DNA of 64,000 bases, taken from positions 1 to 64,000 of the forward strand of contig CANJRI010000002.1 of assembly GCA_947476555.1 (NCBI GenBank), written 5' to 3'. The notes under the pieces were generated by a model that did no database searches, had not been told where the DNA came from, and was given only the letters and a program-made list of their open reading frames with translations. This document shows, piece after piece, positions 39,772 to 48,295 of the stretch. Origin of the DNA: Caulobacteraceae bacterium (lineage in GTDB: Bacteria; Pseudomonadota; Alphaproteobacteria; Caulobacterales; Caulobacteraceae). Position 1 is the first letter of the stretch; the number at the start of each line of letters is the position of its first letter. Both the position numbers and the translations under genes were made by a program.

Positions 39772-40595
39772 CAGACCTCCATTCCGGCGGCCTTGGCCGC
39801 TCGGCCGCGTGGGCCGAGGAAATATTCCTGAATCCAGGGGTGGTCCGACCGCTCAAGCTCCGCGATCGGGGCCGTGGCCACGATCGTGCGGTCGGCGATG
39901 ACGGCCACCCTATCGGTGATCTCGTAAAGGGTGTCGAGGTCGTGGGTGATCATGAACACCGTGAGGTCCAGGCTGTCGGACAAATCCTTGATGAGGACGT
40001 CGAAGGCGGCGGCGCCGATAGGGTCGAGACCGGCCGTGGGCTCGTCGAGGAACAGAAGTTCGGGGTCGAGGGCCAGCGCCCGCGCCAGGCCGGCACGCTT
40101 GCGCATGCCGCCCGAAAGCTCCGAAGGCTTCAGGGCCCCGGATTCCGGCTTTAGGCCGACCATGGCGATCTTCAGATTGGCCAGCTCGTAGATCTCCGAA
40201 CGGGGCAGGTCCGTGTGCTCGAACATCGGCGCGGCGACATTCTCGCGCACCGTAAGGTTGGAGAATAGCGCGCCTTGCTGGAACAGCACGCCCCAGCTGC
40301 GCTCAAGCGCGCTCCAGCTGTGCTTAGAAGCCCGCTGCAACTCCTGTCCGAAAACGCGCACCGTCCCCCCGTCGGGCTTCCTCAGGCCGATCAGTGAGTT
40401 GAGCAGGACGGACTTGCCGGCGCCCGATCCCCCCACCACGCCAAGCACCTCGCCTCGGTTGACGGTCAGGTCCAATCCATCGTGCACGACATTCTCGCCA
40501 AAGCACGAGCGCAGGCCCTGGACCTCGATGGCCGGCCCATCTTGGTCCAGCAGCTCCTCGTCGGAGAGCCCGGATTCATCGCGCGTCTCGGTCAT
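39771..40595 (-). CDS. mlaF: MlaF-like lipid-transport ATPase
   Basis: 274 residues. Walker A is VVGGSGAGKSVLLNSL, the ABC signature is LSGGMRKRAGLARAL, Walker B is ELLFLDEPTAGLDP, and the switch His is in MITHDLDTL. It powers lipid movement through MlaE. Its start overlaps the permease gene and its stop shares one base with the mlaD start, giving an ordered mlaE-mlaF-mlaD-lipoprotein operon. Confidence 0.92.
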   Translation of the reverse strand: MTETRDESGLSDEELLDQDGPAIEVQGLRSCFGENVVHDGLDLTVNRGEVLGVVGGSGAGKSVLLNSLIGLRKPDGGTVRVFGQELQRASKHSWSALERSWGVLFQQGALFSNLTVRENVAAPMFEHTDLPRSEIYELANLKIAMVGLKPESGALKPSELSGGMRKRAGLARALALDPELLFLDEPTAGLDPIGAAAFDVLIKDLSDSLDLTVFMITHDLDTLYEITDRVAVIADRTIVATAPIAELERSDHPWIQEYFLGPRGRAAKAAGMEV

Positions 40596-41719
40596 ATGTC
40601 CAACTGGATGAAGAGCAGGGCGAAGGCGGCGTCGAGCATGATGATCGCGAAGATCGCGTGCACGACAGCCGCGGTGACCCGCTGGCCTAGGGATAGTACA
40701 TCGCCGCCGGTCTCCAGGCCCTGGCGGCAGCCAATCCCGGCCACCACACCGGCCATGATCGGCGCTTTCGCCAGCGCGACCCAGAAATGGTTCACCCCGA
40801 CGTTGTCCACGATCCGTTGCAGGAAAAAGGCGGGCCCCAAGTCCAGGACCGTCCAGGTCACCACCAGACCCCCGAACAGTCCGGCGATGGTGGCCACGAG
40901 GGTCAGGAGGGGGATGGTGATCAGCAAGGCCACAAAGCGGGGCAGCACCAGGGCTTCGAACGGATCGACGCCCATGACCTCCATGGCGTCGATCTCCTGC
41001 TGCATCTTCATCGCTCCCAGCTCGGCCGCGAAGCTAGACGCCGAACGCCCGGCGAGGAGAACCGCCGTGATGAGGATGTTGAACTCTCGCAGCATGGCCA
41101 CGCCGATTAGTTCGACGGTGAACACCTCCGCCCCGAACTGCTGCAGCATGTCCGCGCCGATGAAGGCCACCACCGCGCCGATGAAGAAGGTCGTCACGGC
41201 GACGATCGGGATGGCGTCCAGGCCGGACCGCTCCATCTGGTTGACGATCGCGGCCCATCGTATGCGGCCAGGCGCCGAGAAAATCTTGCCGAAGGTCTGG
41301 GTAGCCACCACCAGCAGGTGACCGAGGAAGGCCATGGTGGCCAGGAATTCGACGCCCAGACTTACGGTCCCCCGACCTATCCGGATGGTCAACTCGTGGA
41401 AGCCGGTTGGCTCGCGCCGGACAACCGGCTCGACCTGAATCGCCTCGCTGACTAGCTCCAGCAAGCGACGGGCCTCGGGTTTCGCTTTCACCCGGGAAAG
41501 CGTGAAATCCGCGCCGGCGGCGCGAACGACGGCGTAGGCGCCGGCCGTGTCCATGCGTCGTATGCGGGAAAGATCGAACTGGACCTGGGGGTGGCCTCTA
41601 AGCGCCTGCTGCAGCCCAGCGCCTGCCGATCCGATCCCGGTGGCGGTCCAGTCACCGCTAAGCGCCGCCAAAGGGCGATCGGTGTCGATTTTCAGACTGA
41701 AGTCGGCGGGTCTCTGCAT
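40592..41719 (-). CDS. mlaE: MlaE-like permease with N-terminal STAS domain
   Basis: 375 residues from ATG 41719. Residues 1-110 are a STAS-like domain (VQFDLSRIRRMDTAGAYAVV), taking the role of the separate MlaB protein of E. coli. The C-terminal 250 residues are the MlaE permease (IVNQMERSGLDAIPIVAVTT, LAGRSASSFAAELGAMKMQQ, EIDAMEVMGVDPFEALVLPR). STAS-MlaE fusions are known in alphaproteobacteria. It is the first gene of the operon; the promoter lies in the 213-bp gap to the divergent small gene. Confidence 0.9.
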   Translation of the reverse strand: MQRPADFSLKIDTDRPLAALSGDWTATGIGSAGAGLQQALRGHPQVQFDLSRIRRMDTAGAYAVVRAAGADFTLSRVKAKPEARRLLELVSEAIQVEPVVRREPTGFHELTIRIGRGTVSLGVEFLATMAFLGHLLVVATQTFGKIFSAPGRIRWAAIVNQMERSGLDAIPIVAVTTFFIGAVVAFIGADMLQQFGAEVFTVELIGVAMLREFNILITAVLLAGRSASSFAAELGAMKMQQEIDAMEVMGVDPFEALVLPRFVALLITIPLLTLVATIAGLFGGLVVTWTVLDLGPAFFLQRIVDNVGVNHFWVALAKAPIMAGVVAGIGCRQGLETGGDVLSLGQRVTAAVVHAIFAIIMLDAAFALLFIQLDI

Positions 41720-41932
41720 CACGCTCAGCCTCGGGCCGAAAGGAGGTCCAAGCTTGTGTCTCCTCGCAAGTTCAACACCCTAACAGAGACGGCCCATTCG
41801 CGAACGTCCATATGGTCAAGGTCGTTCCCGGCGACAATGGGTTCATAAGGCCAGGCTCGGCCCACTTTTGGCCCAGGTCGTCCGGGTAGGAAGGGCGCGC
41901 GCGGCTTGCATTGCGCAAAGTGGAGTGCGTCC

Positions 41933-42244
41933 TTGACCCGTAAGATCGACATCCCCGGCAAATCCGGCGCCCGTTATCGCTATACCGCCGTGGAGGAGAA
42001 CCGCTTCCTCCCGCCGGCTGGCGCCAATTTCGTCATCGCCAAGCTGACGCGGGACGGCGCCCAGGTGGTCTACGCCGGGGAAACCGACAATCTCGCCGCC
42101 CAGAGCTGGAGAACGGAGCTCGAGAAGGCGCGCCAGACCTACACGGGGGCCCAGATCCTTACGCGCCTGAACGTCACCCGCGCCATTCGCGAAGCCGAGC
42201 GGGCCGATCTCATCGAGCAGCATCACCCGCCCATGAACAGCTAG
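41933..42244 (+). CDS. small conserved-looking hypothetical protein
   Basis: About 103 residues from TTG 41933. A GGAG lies 7 bases before it, which favours this start over the upstream 41906. The sequence has a beta-rich N-half (GKSGARYRYTAVEENRFLPP, FVIAKLTRDGAQVVYAGETD) and a helical C-half (ILTRLNVTRAIREAERADLI). No family recognised. It is followed 24 bp later by the Pro-rich membrane protein and may be co-transcribed with it. Confidence 0.6.
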   Translation: MTRKIDIPGKSGARYRYTAVEENRFLPPAGANFVIAKLTRDGAQVVYAGETDNLAAQSWRTELEKARQTYTGAQILTRLNVTRAIREAERADLIEQHHPPMNS

Positions 42245-42268
42245 GCGTTTCAGGATATAAGGGGCGCC

Positions 42269-43042
42269 ATGTCGACGGCCGACCGCGACCAGACCAACGC
42301 GCAACAGGGGCCGGCCGGCTGGCCCCAGCACACGCGCATCTCGGTCCGGGCCGGCGGCGCCTCACCGACGCCCGAGATCAGGCCGGCTTATACGCGCCCA
42401 GCGTCGGGACCGGCGCCGTCTCCCACTCACCCCGTACGGCCCGCCTACACGCGACCAGCCACCGGTCCCGCTCCGGCAGTCGAGCGGACCGCGCCGCCAC
42501 CGGCTGCTGAGTCCAGGACGCAACCCTCGGCCCCTGTCGAGATGGCGCCCGTCGCGGCTGTTCAGCGAGCGAAGCCGAACCGGACGTGGATTCCCGTGGC
42601 GGTGGCCGGCGCTATCGGCCTAGCGGGCGTGGCGGGTCTTCTCGCTGTGCTGGGGCGGGGACCGACGGCATCCGTCTCCTCGCCCCCGACCGTCGAGACT
42701 CCCGACCTCCCCCAGGCTCTGCAAGCCCCGCTGGATCGCCTCACCGCCGCCGATTTGTCGGCGGCGAGCCCGGCCCCCGCTCCGCCCGCGCCCAAGGCCC
42801 CGCTGGCTAGCCCGCCAGCCCGGATCGCCCGGCCCGCGCAGACTTCCCAGCCGCTTCCCGCCGAGCCGCGGCCCACGCCTCGCCCTGAGCCAGCGCCGCT
42901 CTCACCGCCGCCGCCCTCACAGCCGGCGCTCTCGGCGCCGCCGCTGGTTCCGGCCCCGCTCCCGACGCCTCAGGCCAGGCCGGCGCCGCCGCCCGCCGAT
43001 CCGGACGCACCGCTCATCACCCGCGCGCCGGCCGATCGCTAG
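42269..43042 (+). CDS. proline-rich single-span membrane protein
   Basis: 257 residues. A cytoplasmic N-terminal 105 residues contain two near-identical copies of RPAYTRPASGPAP (residues about 38-50 and 57-69). A single membrane segment follows (WIPVAVAGAIGLAGVAGLLA, about 107-127), then a long Pro/Ala-rich tail ending in PDADPDAPLI-like sequence (PPADPDAPLITRAP). Such tails often cross the periplasm in TonB- or division-type proteins, though no TonB C-terminal domain is present. It converges on the TonB-dependent receptor gene with a 12-bp gap. The function is unknown. Confidence 0.6.
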   Translation: MSTADRDQTNAQQGPAGWPQHTRISVRAGGASPTPEIRPAYTRPASGPAPSPTHPVRPAYTRPATGPAPAVERTAPPPAAESRTQPSAPVEMAPVAAVQRAKPNRTWIPVAVAGAIGLAGVAGLLAVLGRGPTASVSSPPTVETPDLPQALQAPLDRLTAADLSAASPAPAPPAPKAPLASPPARIARPAQTSQPLPAEPRPTPRPEPAPLSPPPPSQPALSAPPLVPAPLPTPQARPAPPPADPDAPLITRAPADR

Positions 43043-43054
43043 TTTCGTCCCCGC

Positions 43055-45508
43055 CTAGTAGGCGAACCGCAGGGTCACGCCGAAGGTGCGTGGGGCGCCC
43101 AGGAAGGCGTCGTAGACGCTGATATCGTCGTTGTTCTCGTCGATCTGGAACGGTCCGTTGAAGCCGACCTGCAGGTAATCCTTGTCGGTCAGGTTCGCGC
43201 CCCAGACCTCCAGCGTCCAACGATCGTCCGCCGAACCGATGCCAACGCGGCCGTTCATCAGGATCATGGCGTCCTGGAGCTTGGACGGATGGAGGTCGGA
43301 TCCGGTGTTGTAGCGCGAGGTGTATTTGCCCGAGAGATTGGCGCGGAACATCAGGCCACTCGGCAGTTCGGCCTCATAGGTGCCCGCCAGCGATGCCGAC
43401 CACAGGGGCGCGAAGGACAGCCGCGCGCCCGGCAGCCGCCGCAGACTGTTGAACCGGCTCGCGACCAGCAGATCGGCGGCCGTGAACGGCTGGATCTCCG
43501 TCTCGGCGTAGGTGACGCCGCCCTGGAAGGAGAGGCCTTCGACCGGGGGCAGGAATATGAAGTCGACGTCCACGCCTCGCGAAATCACCTCCGGCAGGGT
43601 TTCGACGATGAAGGCCGTCCCGGCGAAGGTGTTCAGCTGGAAGTCCTTGAAGGTCTGATGGAACAGGGCCGCGTTCAGGAGGAAGGAGTTGCTCAGGAAC
43701 GTGGTCTTGGCGCCGATTTCCCAGCTATCCACCAGTTCCGGCCGGAAGCTGGTGTCGGTGTCGGCGGTGAAATTCAGGCCCGCGGTCGTGACGATCCGCT
43801 GCTCGCGGTCGAGGTTGAACCCGCCCGCCTTGTAGCCCCGGGAATAGGACGCATAGGTCATGGCGTCGTCGTTGAACCGGAAGGCCAGCTTGGCGGTCCC
43901 CGACAGTTCGTTCTCGGTGCTCGACTGGCGCAGCGTTCCCAGTTCGTCGAAGTCATTGTTCTGGTGATTGAGGCACAGGCCGCCCACGATGGTCTGGGCC
44001 GTGGCGGCCCCGACGACGCCCACCAGGGCTCCCAGAGCCGCCTCGCCCTGGTCACAGGAGGAGCCGGTGGTGGAGTAGATCGACTGAAGCTCCTTCTTGT
44101 CGTGCGTGTACCGCAGACCCACGGTCAGCTCGAGCTGCTCGGTGAACCGGTAGGCGTTGTTGGTGAAGAGCGCCCAGGCCTTGTCGTTCTGGGCGAAACG
44201 ATCGTCCTGTCCACGTCCGGGCTGGAAGATAGCCGCCGGCGTCAGCCCGATCAGGCCTGGAACCCCGCCGAGCACCCGGCTCGCGAAATAGGCGTAGTAA
44301 TCCGTTCCGTAGAGCAGCTGTGAGCGGCTATCGAGATCTTCCGAGGCGTAGAATCCGCCGACCAGCCAGTTGAGCGAACCCGCCTCGCCGTCGAGCCGGA
44401 GCTCCTGGGAAAATTGCTTGAAGCCGACATTGTTCGTGCCGTCCGACGGGCGCCACACCAGGTCGGCGGCGGTGAAGTCGCTGTCCTGGCCGTTCTCCGT
44501 ACGCCAGCTCCGCAGCGCCGTGATGGACGTCAGGTTCACGGCGGGACTGAGCGCCGCGCTGACTTCAAGCGAGACGCCCTTGTCGGTGACCCGCTGGTCC
44601 GTGGGACGGTTGGCGTAGCCATTGCGGTCGAAGGGGGTGGAGGTGAGGTCGATGCTGCCGGGGCGGACGGCGTTGATGAACTGGCCCCGCCCGGCCGGGG
44701 AACTGCCCACGAACAGCTGGGTGCCCACGCAGCAGTCCTCGTTGCGCTTGGTGTAGTCCACGATCAGCCGCGCGGAGACGTCCGCGTTGGGCTCCCACAT
44801 GGCTTGGCCGCGCACGGTATGGAAATCCTGGTTCACATCGTCCGACTCGCGGGTCTGGTTGCCCTGGACGATATCGATCAGGCCGTCGCGATGACGCATG
44901 GCGCCATAGATGCCCAGGGAAAGCCCCTCGGCCACAGGGCCGCTGAGCGCGCCGGTGACGCCGAAGGCCCCATAGTTACCCACGGTGGCCTCGGAACTGG
45001 CCTCCAGCTCGTTGCCGGGGGCGGCGGTGATGATGCTGATCACGCCGGCGGAGGTGTTTTTGCCGAACAGCGTCCCCTGCGGTCCCTTGAGAACTTCGAT
45101 CCGTTCGACATTGCCCAGGTCGCCGAAGCCCACACCGTTGCGGGGCCGGTAGACGCCATCGATCACCACGCCGACCGAGGACTCCAGGCCCGGATTGTCG
45201 CCCACGGTGCCGACACCACGGATCCGCGCGGTCACCACCGTCTCGTTCGTCGTGGAGGTGACGGTCAGGCCGGGGGTCAGCAGCGTCAGCTCGCGGATGT
45301 CGCGCACCCCGGCGTCGCGCAGCAACTGCGCGCCCACCGAGGTGATGACGATCGGCACATCCTGCAGGCTCTGCTCGCGTTTCTGCGCGGTGACGACGAT
45401 CTCCTCGATCTCCCGGCCGAGGCCGTCGTCCTGCGCTTGGGCGGTGGTGGCGCAGGCGGTCAGCAGGGCGGCGATCGCGGTGCCGCGGAGCAGCTTGATG
45501 GTGCGCAT
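43055..45508 (-). CDS. TonB-dependent outer membrane receptor
   Basis: 817 residues. A signal peptide (LRGTAIAALLTACATTAQAQ) is followed by a TonB-box-like EIEEIVVTAQKREQSLQDVP. The plug domain contains IRGVGTVGDNPGLE and the terminal VERIEVLKGPQGTLFGKNTS. A 22-strand-type barrel follows, ending in the aromatic residue pair of LRFAY. It imports an unidentified substrate using proton motive force; its divergent neighbour is phoR. The subfamily (VTAQKRE...NT(S)AG type) is abundant in Caulobacterales. No Pho box was found in the intergenic gap, so phosphate control is not supported. Confidence 0.88.
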   Translation of the reverse strand: MRTIKLLRGTAIAALLTACATTAQAQDDGLGREIEEIVVTAQKREQSLQDVPIVITSVGAQLLRDAGVRDIRELTLLTPGLTVTSTTNETVVTARIRGVGTVGDNPGLESSVGVVIDGVYRPRNGVGFGDLGNVERIEVLKGPQGTLFGKNTSAGVISIITAAPGNELEASSEATVGNYGAFGVTGALSGPVAEGLSLGIYGAMRHRDGLIDIVQGNQTRESDDVNQDFHTVRGQAMWEPNADVSARLIVDYTKRNEDCCVGTQLFVGSSPAGRGQFINAVRPGSIDLTSTPFDRNGYANRPTDQRVTDKGVSLEVSAALSPAVNLTSITALRSWRTENGQDSDFTAADLVWRPSDGTNNVGFKQFSQELRLDGEAGSLNWLVGGFYASEDLDSRSQLLYGTDYYAYFASRVLGGVPGLIGLTPAAIFQPGRGQDDRFAQNDKAWALFTNNAYRFTEQLELTVGLRYTHDKKELQSIYSTTGSSCDQGEAALGALVGVVGAATAQTIVGGLCLNHQNNDFDELGTLRQSSTENELSGTAKLAFRFNDDAMTYASYSRGYKAGGFNLDREQRIVTTAGLNFTADTDTSFRPELVDSWEIGAKTTFLSNSFLLNAALFHQTFKDFQLNTFAGTAFIVETLPEVISRGVDVDFIFLPPVEGLSFQGGVTYAETEIQPFTAADLLVASRFNSLRRLPGARLSFAPLWSASLAGTYEAELPSGLMFRANLSGKYTSRYNTGSDLHPSKLQDAMILMNGRVGIGSADDRWTLEVWGANLTDKDYLQVGFNGPFQIDENNDDISVYDAFLGAPRTFGVTLRFAY

Positions 45509-45683
45509 GACGTGCTTCTCCCAATGAGCAGGGACTCAGGGGCCCACTCTTACTCAAGGCGTAGGATAACGCTGATAAGTTGGCAATTGGCCCGCCTCCC
45601 GGGTGGGGGTGATCGAGACGAGCCGTGGCCGCGGAGACACGGGGGACTGGACGGACCGCGCTTGCCCGATCCACAACGTCGCC

Positions 45684-46787
45684 GTGACCGATCTGTCGAC
45701 CGCCGCCGCCCTTCGCACCCTCGACCTGCTGCCGGACCCGGTGCTGCTGGTGCGTTTCAGCGAAGCCGAGGGTCCACAGATCGTCTACGGCAACGAGGCG
45801 GCGGGCGAACATTTCCGCCTCGCGATCCCCGGCGTCGCGGTGGGGGCGGCGCTGCGCCAACCGGTCCTGCTGGAGTCTGTCGAGAACGCCCTGGAGACCG
45901 GGGCGCCCGCCGAGGTGGCGTTCGAGTCCATCGGCGTCCAACCCCGGTACTGGCGGGCGTTCATCCGGCCGTTGGGTCCGGCGGAGTTGGTGCTCGTGCT
46001 GCGCGATGAGACCGACGCCCGGCGGACCGAGCGGATGCGGGCCGACTTCCTTGCCAACGCCAGCCACGAACTGCGCACCCCGCTGGCGTCCCTGGCGGGG
46101 TTCGTGGAGACCTTGCGCACCCATGCCAAGGACGACGCCCCGGCCCGCGAGAAGTTTCTCGGCATCATGGCTGAGCAGACCGGGCGGATGACACGCCTGA
46201 TCAACGATCTGCTCTCCTTGAGCCGGATCGAATTGAACGAGCACATCGCCCCCTCGGGGGCGGTGGACCTGGTTCAGGTTCTGCAGGACGTCGCGGACGG
46301 CATCCGGCCGCTGCTCGCCGAACGGGGCATTTCCATCGCGATCGCCGCCGACGGGCCGGCCGTGGTGGTGGGTGACCGTGACCAGCTGGTGCAGGTGGTC
46401 CAGAACCTGGTCGATAACGCGGTGAAATACTCCCCGACGGGCGCCAGCGTGGGGGTGGCGTTCCAACGCGCCGAGAATCTTGAGGCCGCCCGCGCCCCCT
46501 CCCGTAGCGGTGGAGTCACCCTTTCCCTGCTGACGCCGGACGCCGCCGATCAGGCCTACCAGGTGATCCGTGTCGCCGACGTCGGCCGGGGAATCGCCCG
46601 GCAGCATCTCCCGCGCCTCTCCGAGCGGTTCTACCGCGTCGAGGGCCAGAGCGGCGGGGGCACGGGTCTCGGGCTGGCGATCGTCAAGCACGTGATCAAC
46701 CGTCATCGGGGCGGGCTGATCGTCGAGAGCGAGGAAGGGGCCGGCGCCACCTTTACGGCCTTCCTTCCGGCGGCGACTGTCACATAA
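45684..46787 (+). CDS. phoR: PhoR-like sensor histidine kinase without visible membrane anchor
   Basis: 367 residues from GTG 45684. A PAS-like region (residues 15-110; LLPDPVLLVRFSEAEG, VLVLRDETDARRTERM) leads to the DHp helix with His128 in ANASHELRTPLASLAGFV. The ATPase part follows with N box QNLVDNAVKYSP, G1 VADVGRGIA, F box SERFYRV and G2 GGTGLGLAIVKHV. Family members normally begin with membrane helices; none is visible here, even counting in-frame codons back to 45603. It phosphorylates PhoB under low phosphate. The gene end overlaps a Pho box, and phoU1 follows after 48 bp. Confidence 0.85.
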   Translation: MTDLSTAAALRTLDLLPDPVLLVRFSEAEGPQIVYGNEAAGEHFRLAIPGVAVGAALRQPVLLESVENALETGAPAEVAFESIGVQPRYWRAFIRPLGPAELVLVLRDETDARRTERMRADFLANASHELRTPLASLAGFVETLRTHAKDDAPAREKFLGIMAEQTGRMTRLINDLLSLSRIELNEHIAPSGAVDLVQVLQDVADGIRPLLAERGISIAIAADGPAVVVGDRDQLVQVVQNLVDNAVKYSPTGASVGVAFQRAENLEAARAPSRSGGVTLSLLTPDAADQAYQVIRVADVGRGIARQHLPRLSERFYRVEGQSGGGTGLGLAIVKHVINRHRGGLIVESEEGAGATFTAFLPAATVT

Positions 46788-46794
46788 CTGTCAT
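46777..46794 (+). promoter_or_regulatory. Pho box before phoU1-phoB
   Basis: CTGTCAC-ATAA-CTGTCAT, two 7-bp PhoB half-sites separated by 4 bp, matching the bacterial Pho box layout. It overlaps the phoR stop codon (46785-46787) and lies 42 bp before the phoU1 GTG. PhoB therefore probably controls its own gene through phoU1-phoB while phoR stays outside. Confidence 0.8.
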
Positions 46795-46835
46795 GTACCC
46801 ACGCTAGGTATGGCTCCGCATTAAGGGACCCTAGC

Positions 46836-47549
46836 GTGGCGTCGCCGACCCCCAAGAAATCCGCCGCAACCTTGCTGCGGCAGCTCACCGCCGAAATCAT
46901 CCGCATGGGCGGCCTGGCCGAGGCGCAGGTCGTCGACGCCGTCGAGGCTGTGGTCCGTCGCGACGTACCGCTGGCGGAGGCGCTGATCGTCCGGGACCTT
47001 CGTCTGGACGCTTTGCAAGCCGATATCGAAAGGCGCGCTCTGGCCTTGATCTCCGGGCAGGAGCTTTCGGGGGCCGACCTGCGGCGCGCGGTCTCCTCCC
47101 TGAAGCTGGCGATGAATCTCGAACGCTGCGGCGATCTGGCGCGCAACATCGCCAAACGCAGCCTGATCCTTTCGACCGCCGAGCCCCTGCTGCCCCTGAT
47201 GGCCGCCATCGCGCGCATGGGCCGCTTGGTCTCCGCTCGTTTGCGCGAGGTGCTGGACGCCTATGCCGGCGGGGAGGTCGAAGCGGCGCTCGCGGTCTGG
47301 CGTCGCGACGGCGAGGTCGATGAGCACTACGAGAGCCTGTTCCGCGAGTTGTTGAGCCACATGGCCAGCGAGCCTGGCTCGGTGACGTCCGGCGCGCACC
47401 TGCTGTTCATCGCCAAGAACCTGGAGCGGATCGGCGACCACGCCACCAACGTGGCGGAGATCCTCCACTTCGAGGTCACCGGCGAGGAGCTCTCCGCCGA
47501 ACGACCGAAGGTGAGCCTTACCGACAGCGACCTGCAGGCCACCCCGTGA
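46836..47549 (+). CDS. phoU: PhoU homologue 1
   Basis: 237 residues, all-helical. It has two PhoU repeats with the metal-binding motifs NLERCGDLARNIAKRSL and AKNLERIGDHATNVAEILH (E-x-x-x-D). PhoU links the Pst transporter to PhoR and keeps PhoB inactive when phosphate is ample. The start is GTG at 46836 with AAGGGA upstream. It overlaps phoB by 4 bp (GTGA). A second phoU ends the pst operon 9 kb downstream, so the two may have split roles. Confidence 0.88.
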   Translation: MASPTPKKSAATLLRQLTAEIIRMGGLAEAQVVDAVEAVVRRDVPLAEALIVRDLRLDALQADIERRALALISGQELSGADLRRAVSSLKLAMNLERCGDLARNIAKRSLILSTAEPLLPLMAAIARMGRLVSARLREVLDAYAGGEVEAALAVWRRDGEVDEHYESLFRELLSHMASEPGSVTSGAHLLFIAKNLERIGDHATNVAEILHFEVTGEELSAERPKVSLTDSDLQATP

Positions 47550-48235
47550 TCCCCCACATCCTGATCGTCGAGGACGAGGACGCTCTGGCGACCCTCCTGG
47601 ACTACAACCTCGTCCGCGAGGGCTTCCGTGTCGAGCGGGTCGCCGATGGCGAGGAGGGGCTCATGCGCGTCGAGGAGGAGACGCCTGACCTCCTGGTGCT
47701 CGATTGGATGCTCCCGAAGGTGTCCGGGGTCGAGGTCTGCCGGCGCCTGCGCCAGCGGCCAGAGACCCGCCGCACGCCCATCCTTATGCTGACCGCCCGG
47801 GGAGAGGAGGCCGACAAGGTCCGTGGCCTCGACACCGGGGCGGACGACTATCTGGTCAAGCCATTCGCCATGAACGAGCTGGTCGCCCGGATCCGCGCCC
47901 TGCTGCGCCGCAGCCGGCCGGAACTGGTGGAGGAACGGCTCGAATACGCCGACATCGTCCTGGATCGCGCCAGCCATCGGGTTTCGCGCGGCGGCGCCGA
48001 CATCCACCTCGGGCCCACCGAATACCGGCTCCTGGATTTCCTCATGCAGCGCCCAGGCCGGGTGTTCAGCCGCGAGCGCCTGCTCGACGCGGTGTGGGGG
48101 GCCAACACCTACGTCGAGGCCCGCACGGTCGACGTGCACGTCGGCCGCCTCCGCAAGGCCCTGCGCCAACCCGGAGCGCCCGACCTGATCCGCACGGTGC
48201 GGTCCGCCGGCTATGCGCTGGATGAGCGCGTCTAG
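47546..48235 (+). CDS. phoB: phosphate response regulator PhoB
   Basis: 229 residues. The receiver domain has acidic Glu9-Asp10 in IVEDEDAL, phosphoacceptor Asp53 in LLVLDWMLP and the switch Lys in DYLVKPFAM. The OmpR-type winged HTH follows, with LGPTEYRLLDFLMQRPGRVF and EARTVDVHVGRLRKALR. When phosphorylated it binds Pho boxes. The start is GTG 47546 inside a GTGA overlap with phoU1. The next gene has its own Pho box 2 bp after the stop codon. Confidence 0.95.
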   Translation: MIPHILIVEDEDALATLLDYNLVREGFRVERVADGEEGLMRVEEETPDLLVLDWMLPKVSGVEVCRRLRQRPETRRTPILMLTARGEEADKVRGLDTGADDYLVKPFAMNELVARIRALLRRSRPELVEERLEYADIVLDRASHRVSRGGADIHLGPTEYRLLDFLMQRPGRVFSRERLLDAVWGANTYVEARTVDVHVGRLRKALRQPGAPDLIRTVRSAGYALDERV

Positions 48236-48236
48236 G

Positions 48237-48254
48237 CCGTCACGGCTCTGTCAC
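48237..48254 (+). promoter_or_regulatory. Pho box before the PlcP-like gene
   Basis: CCGTCAC-GGCT-CTGTCAC, two half-sites on an 11-bp repeat, 41 bp upstream of the ATG at 48296. The first half-site differs by one base from CTGTCAC. Confidence 0.72.
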
Positions 48255-48295
48255 GGAGTCACCCTAAGCCCTCCCATCAACCTCGTGGGGGCCGC

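Noticed and set aside
42269-43042. Pro-rich protein as a TonB protein for the adjacent receptor
   Set aside because: No TonB C-terminal domain; the membrane helix lies in the middle of the protein.
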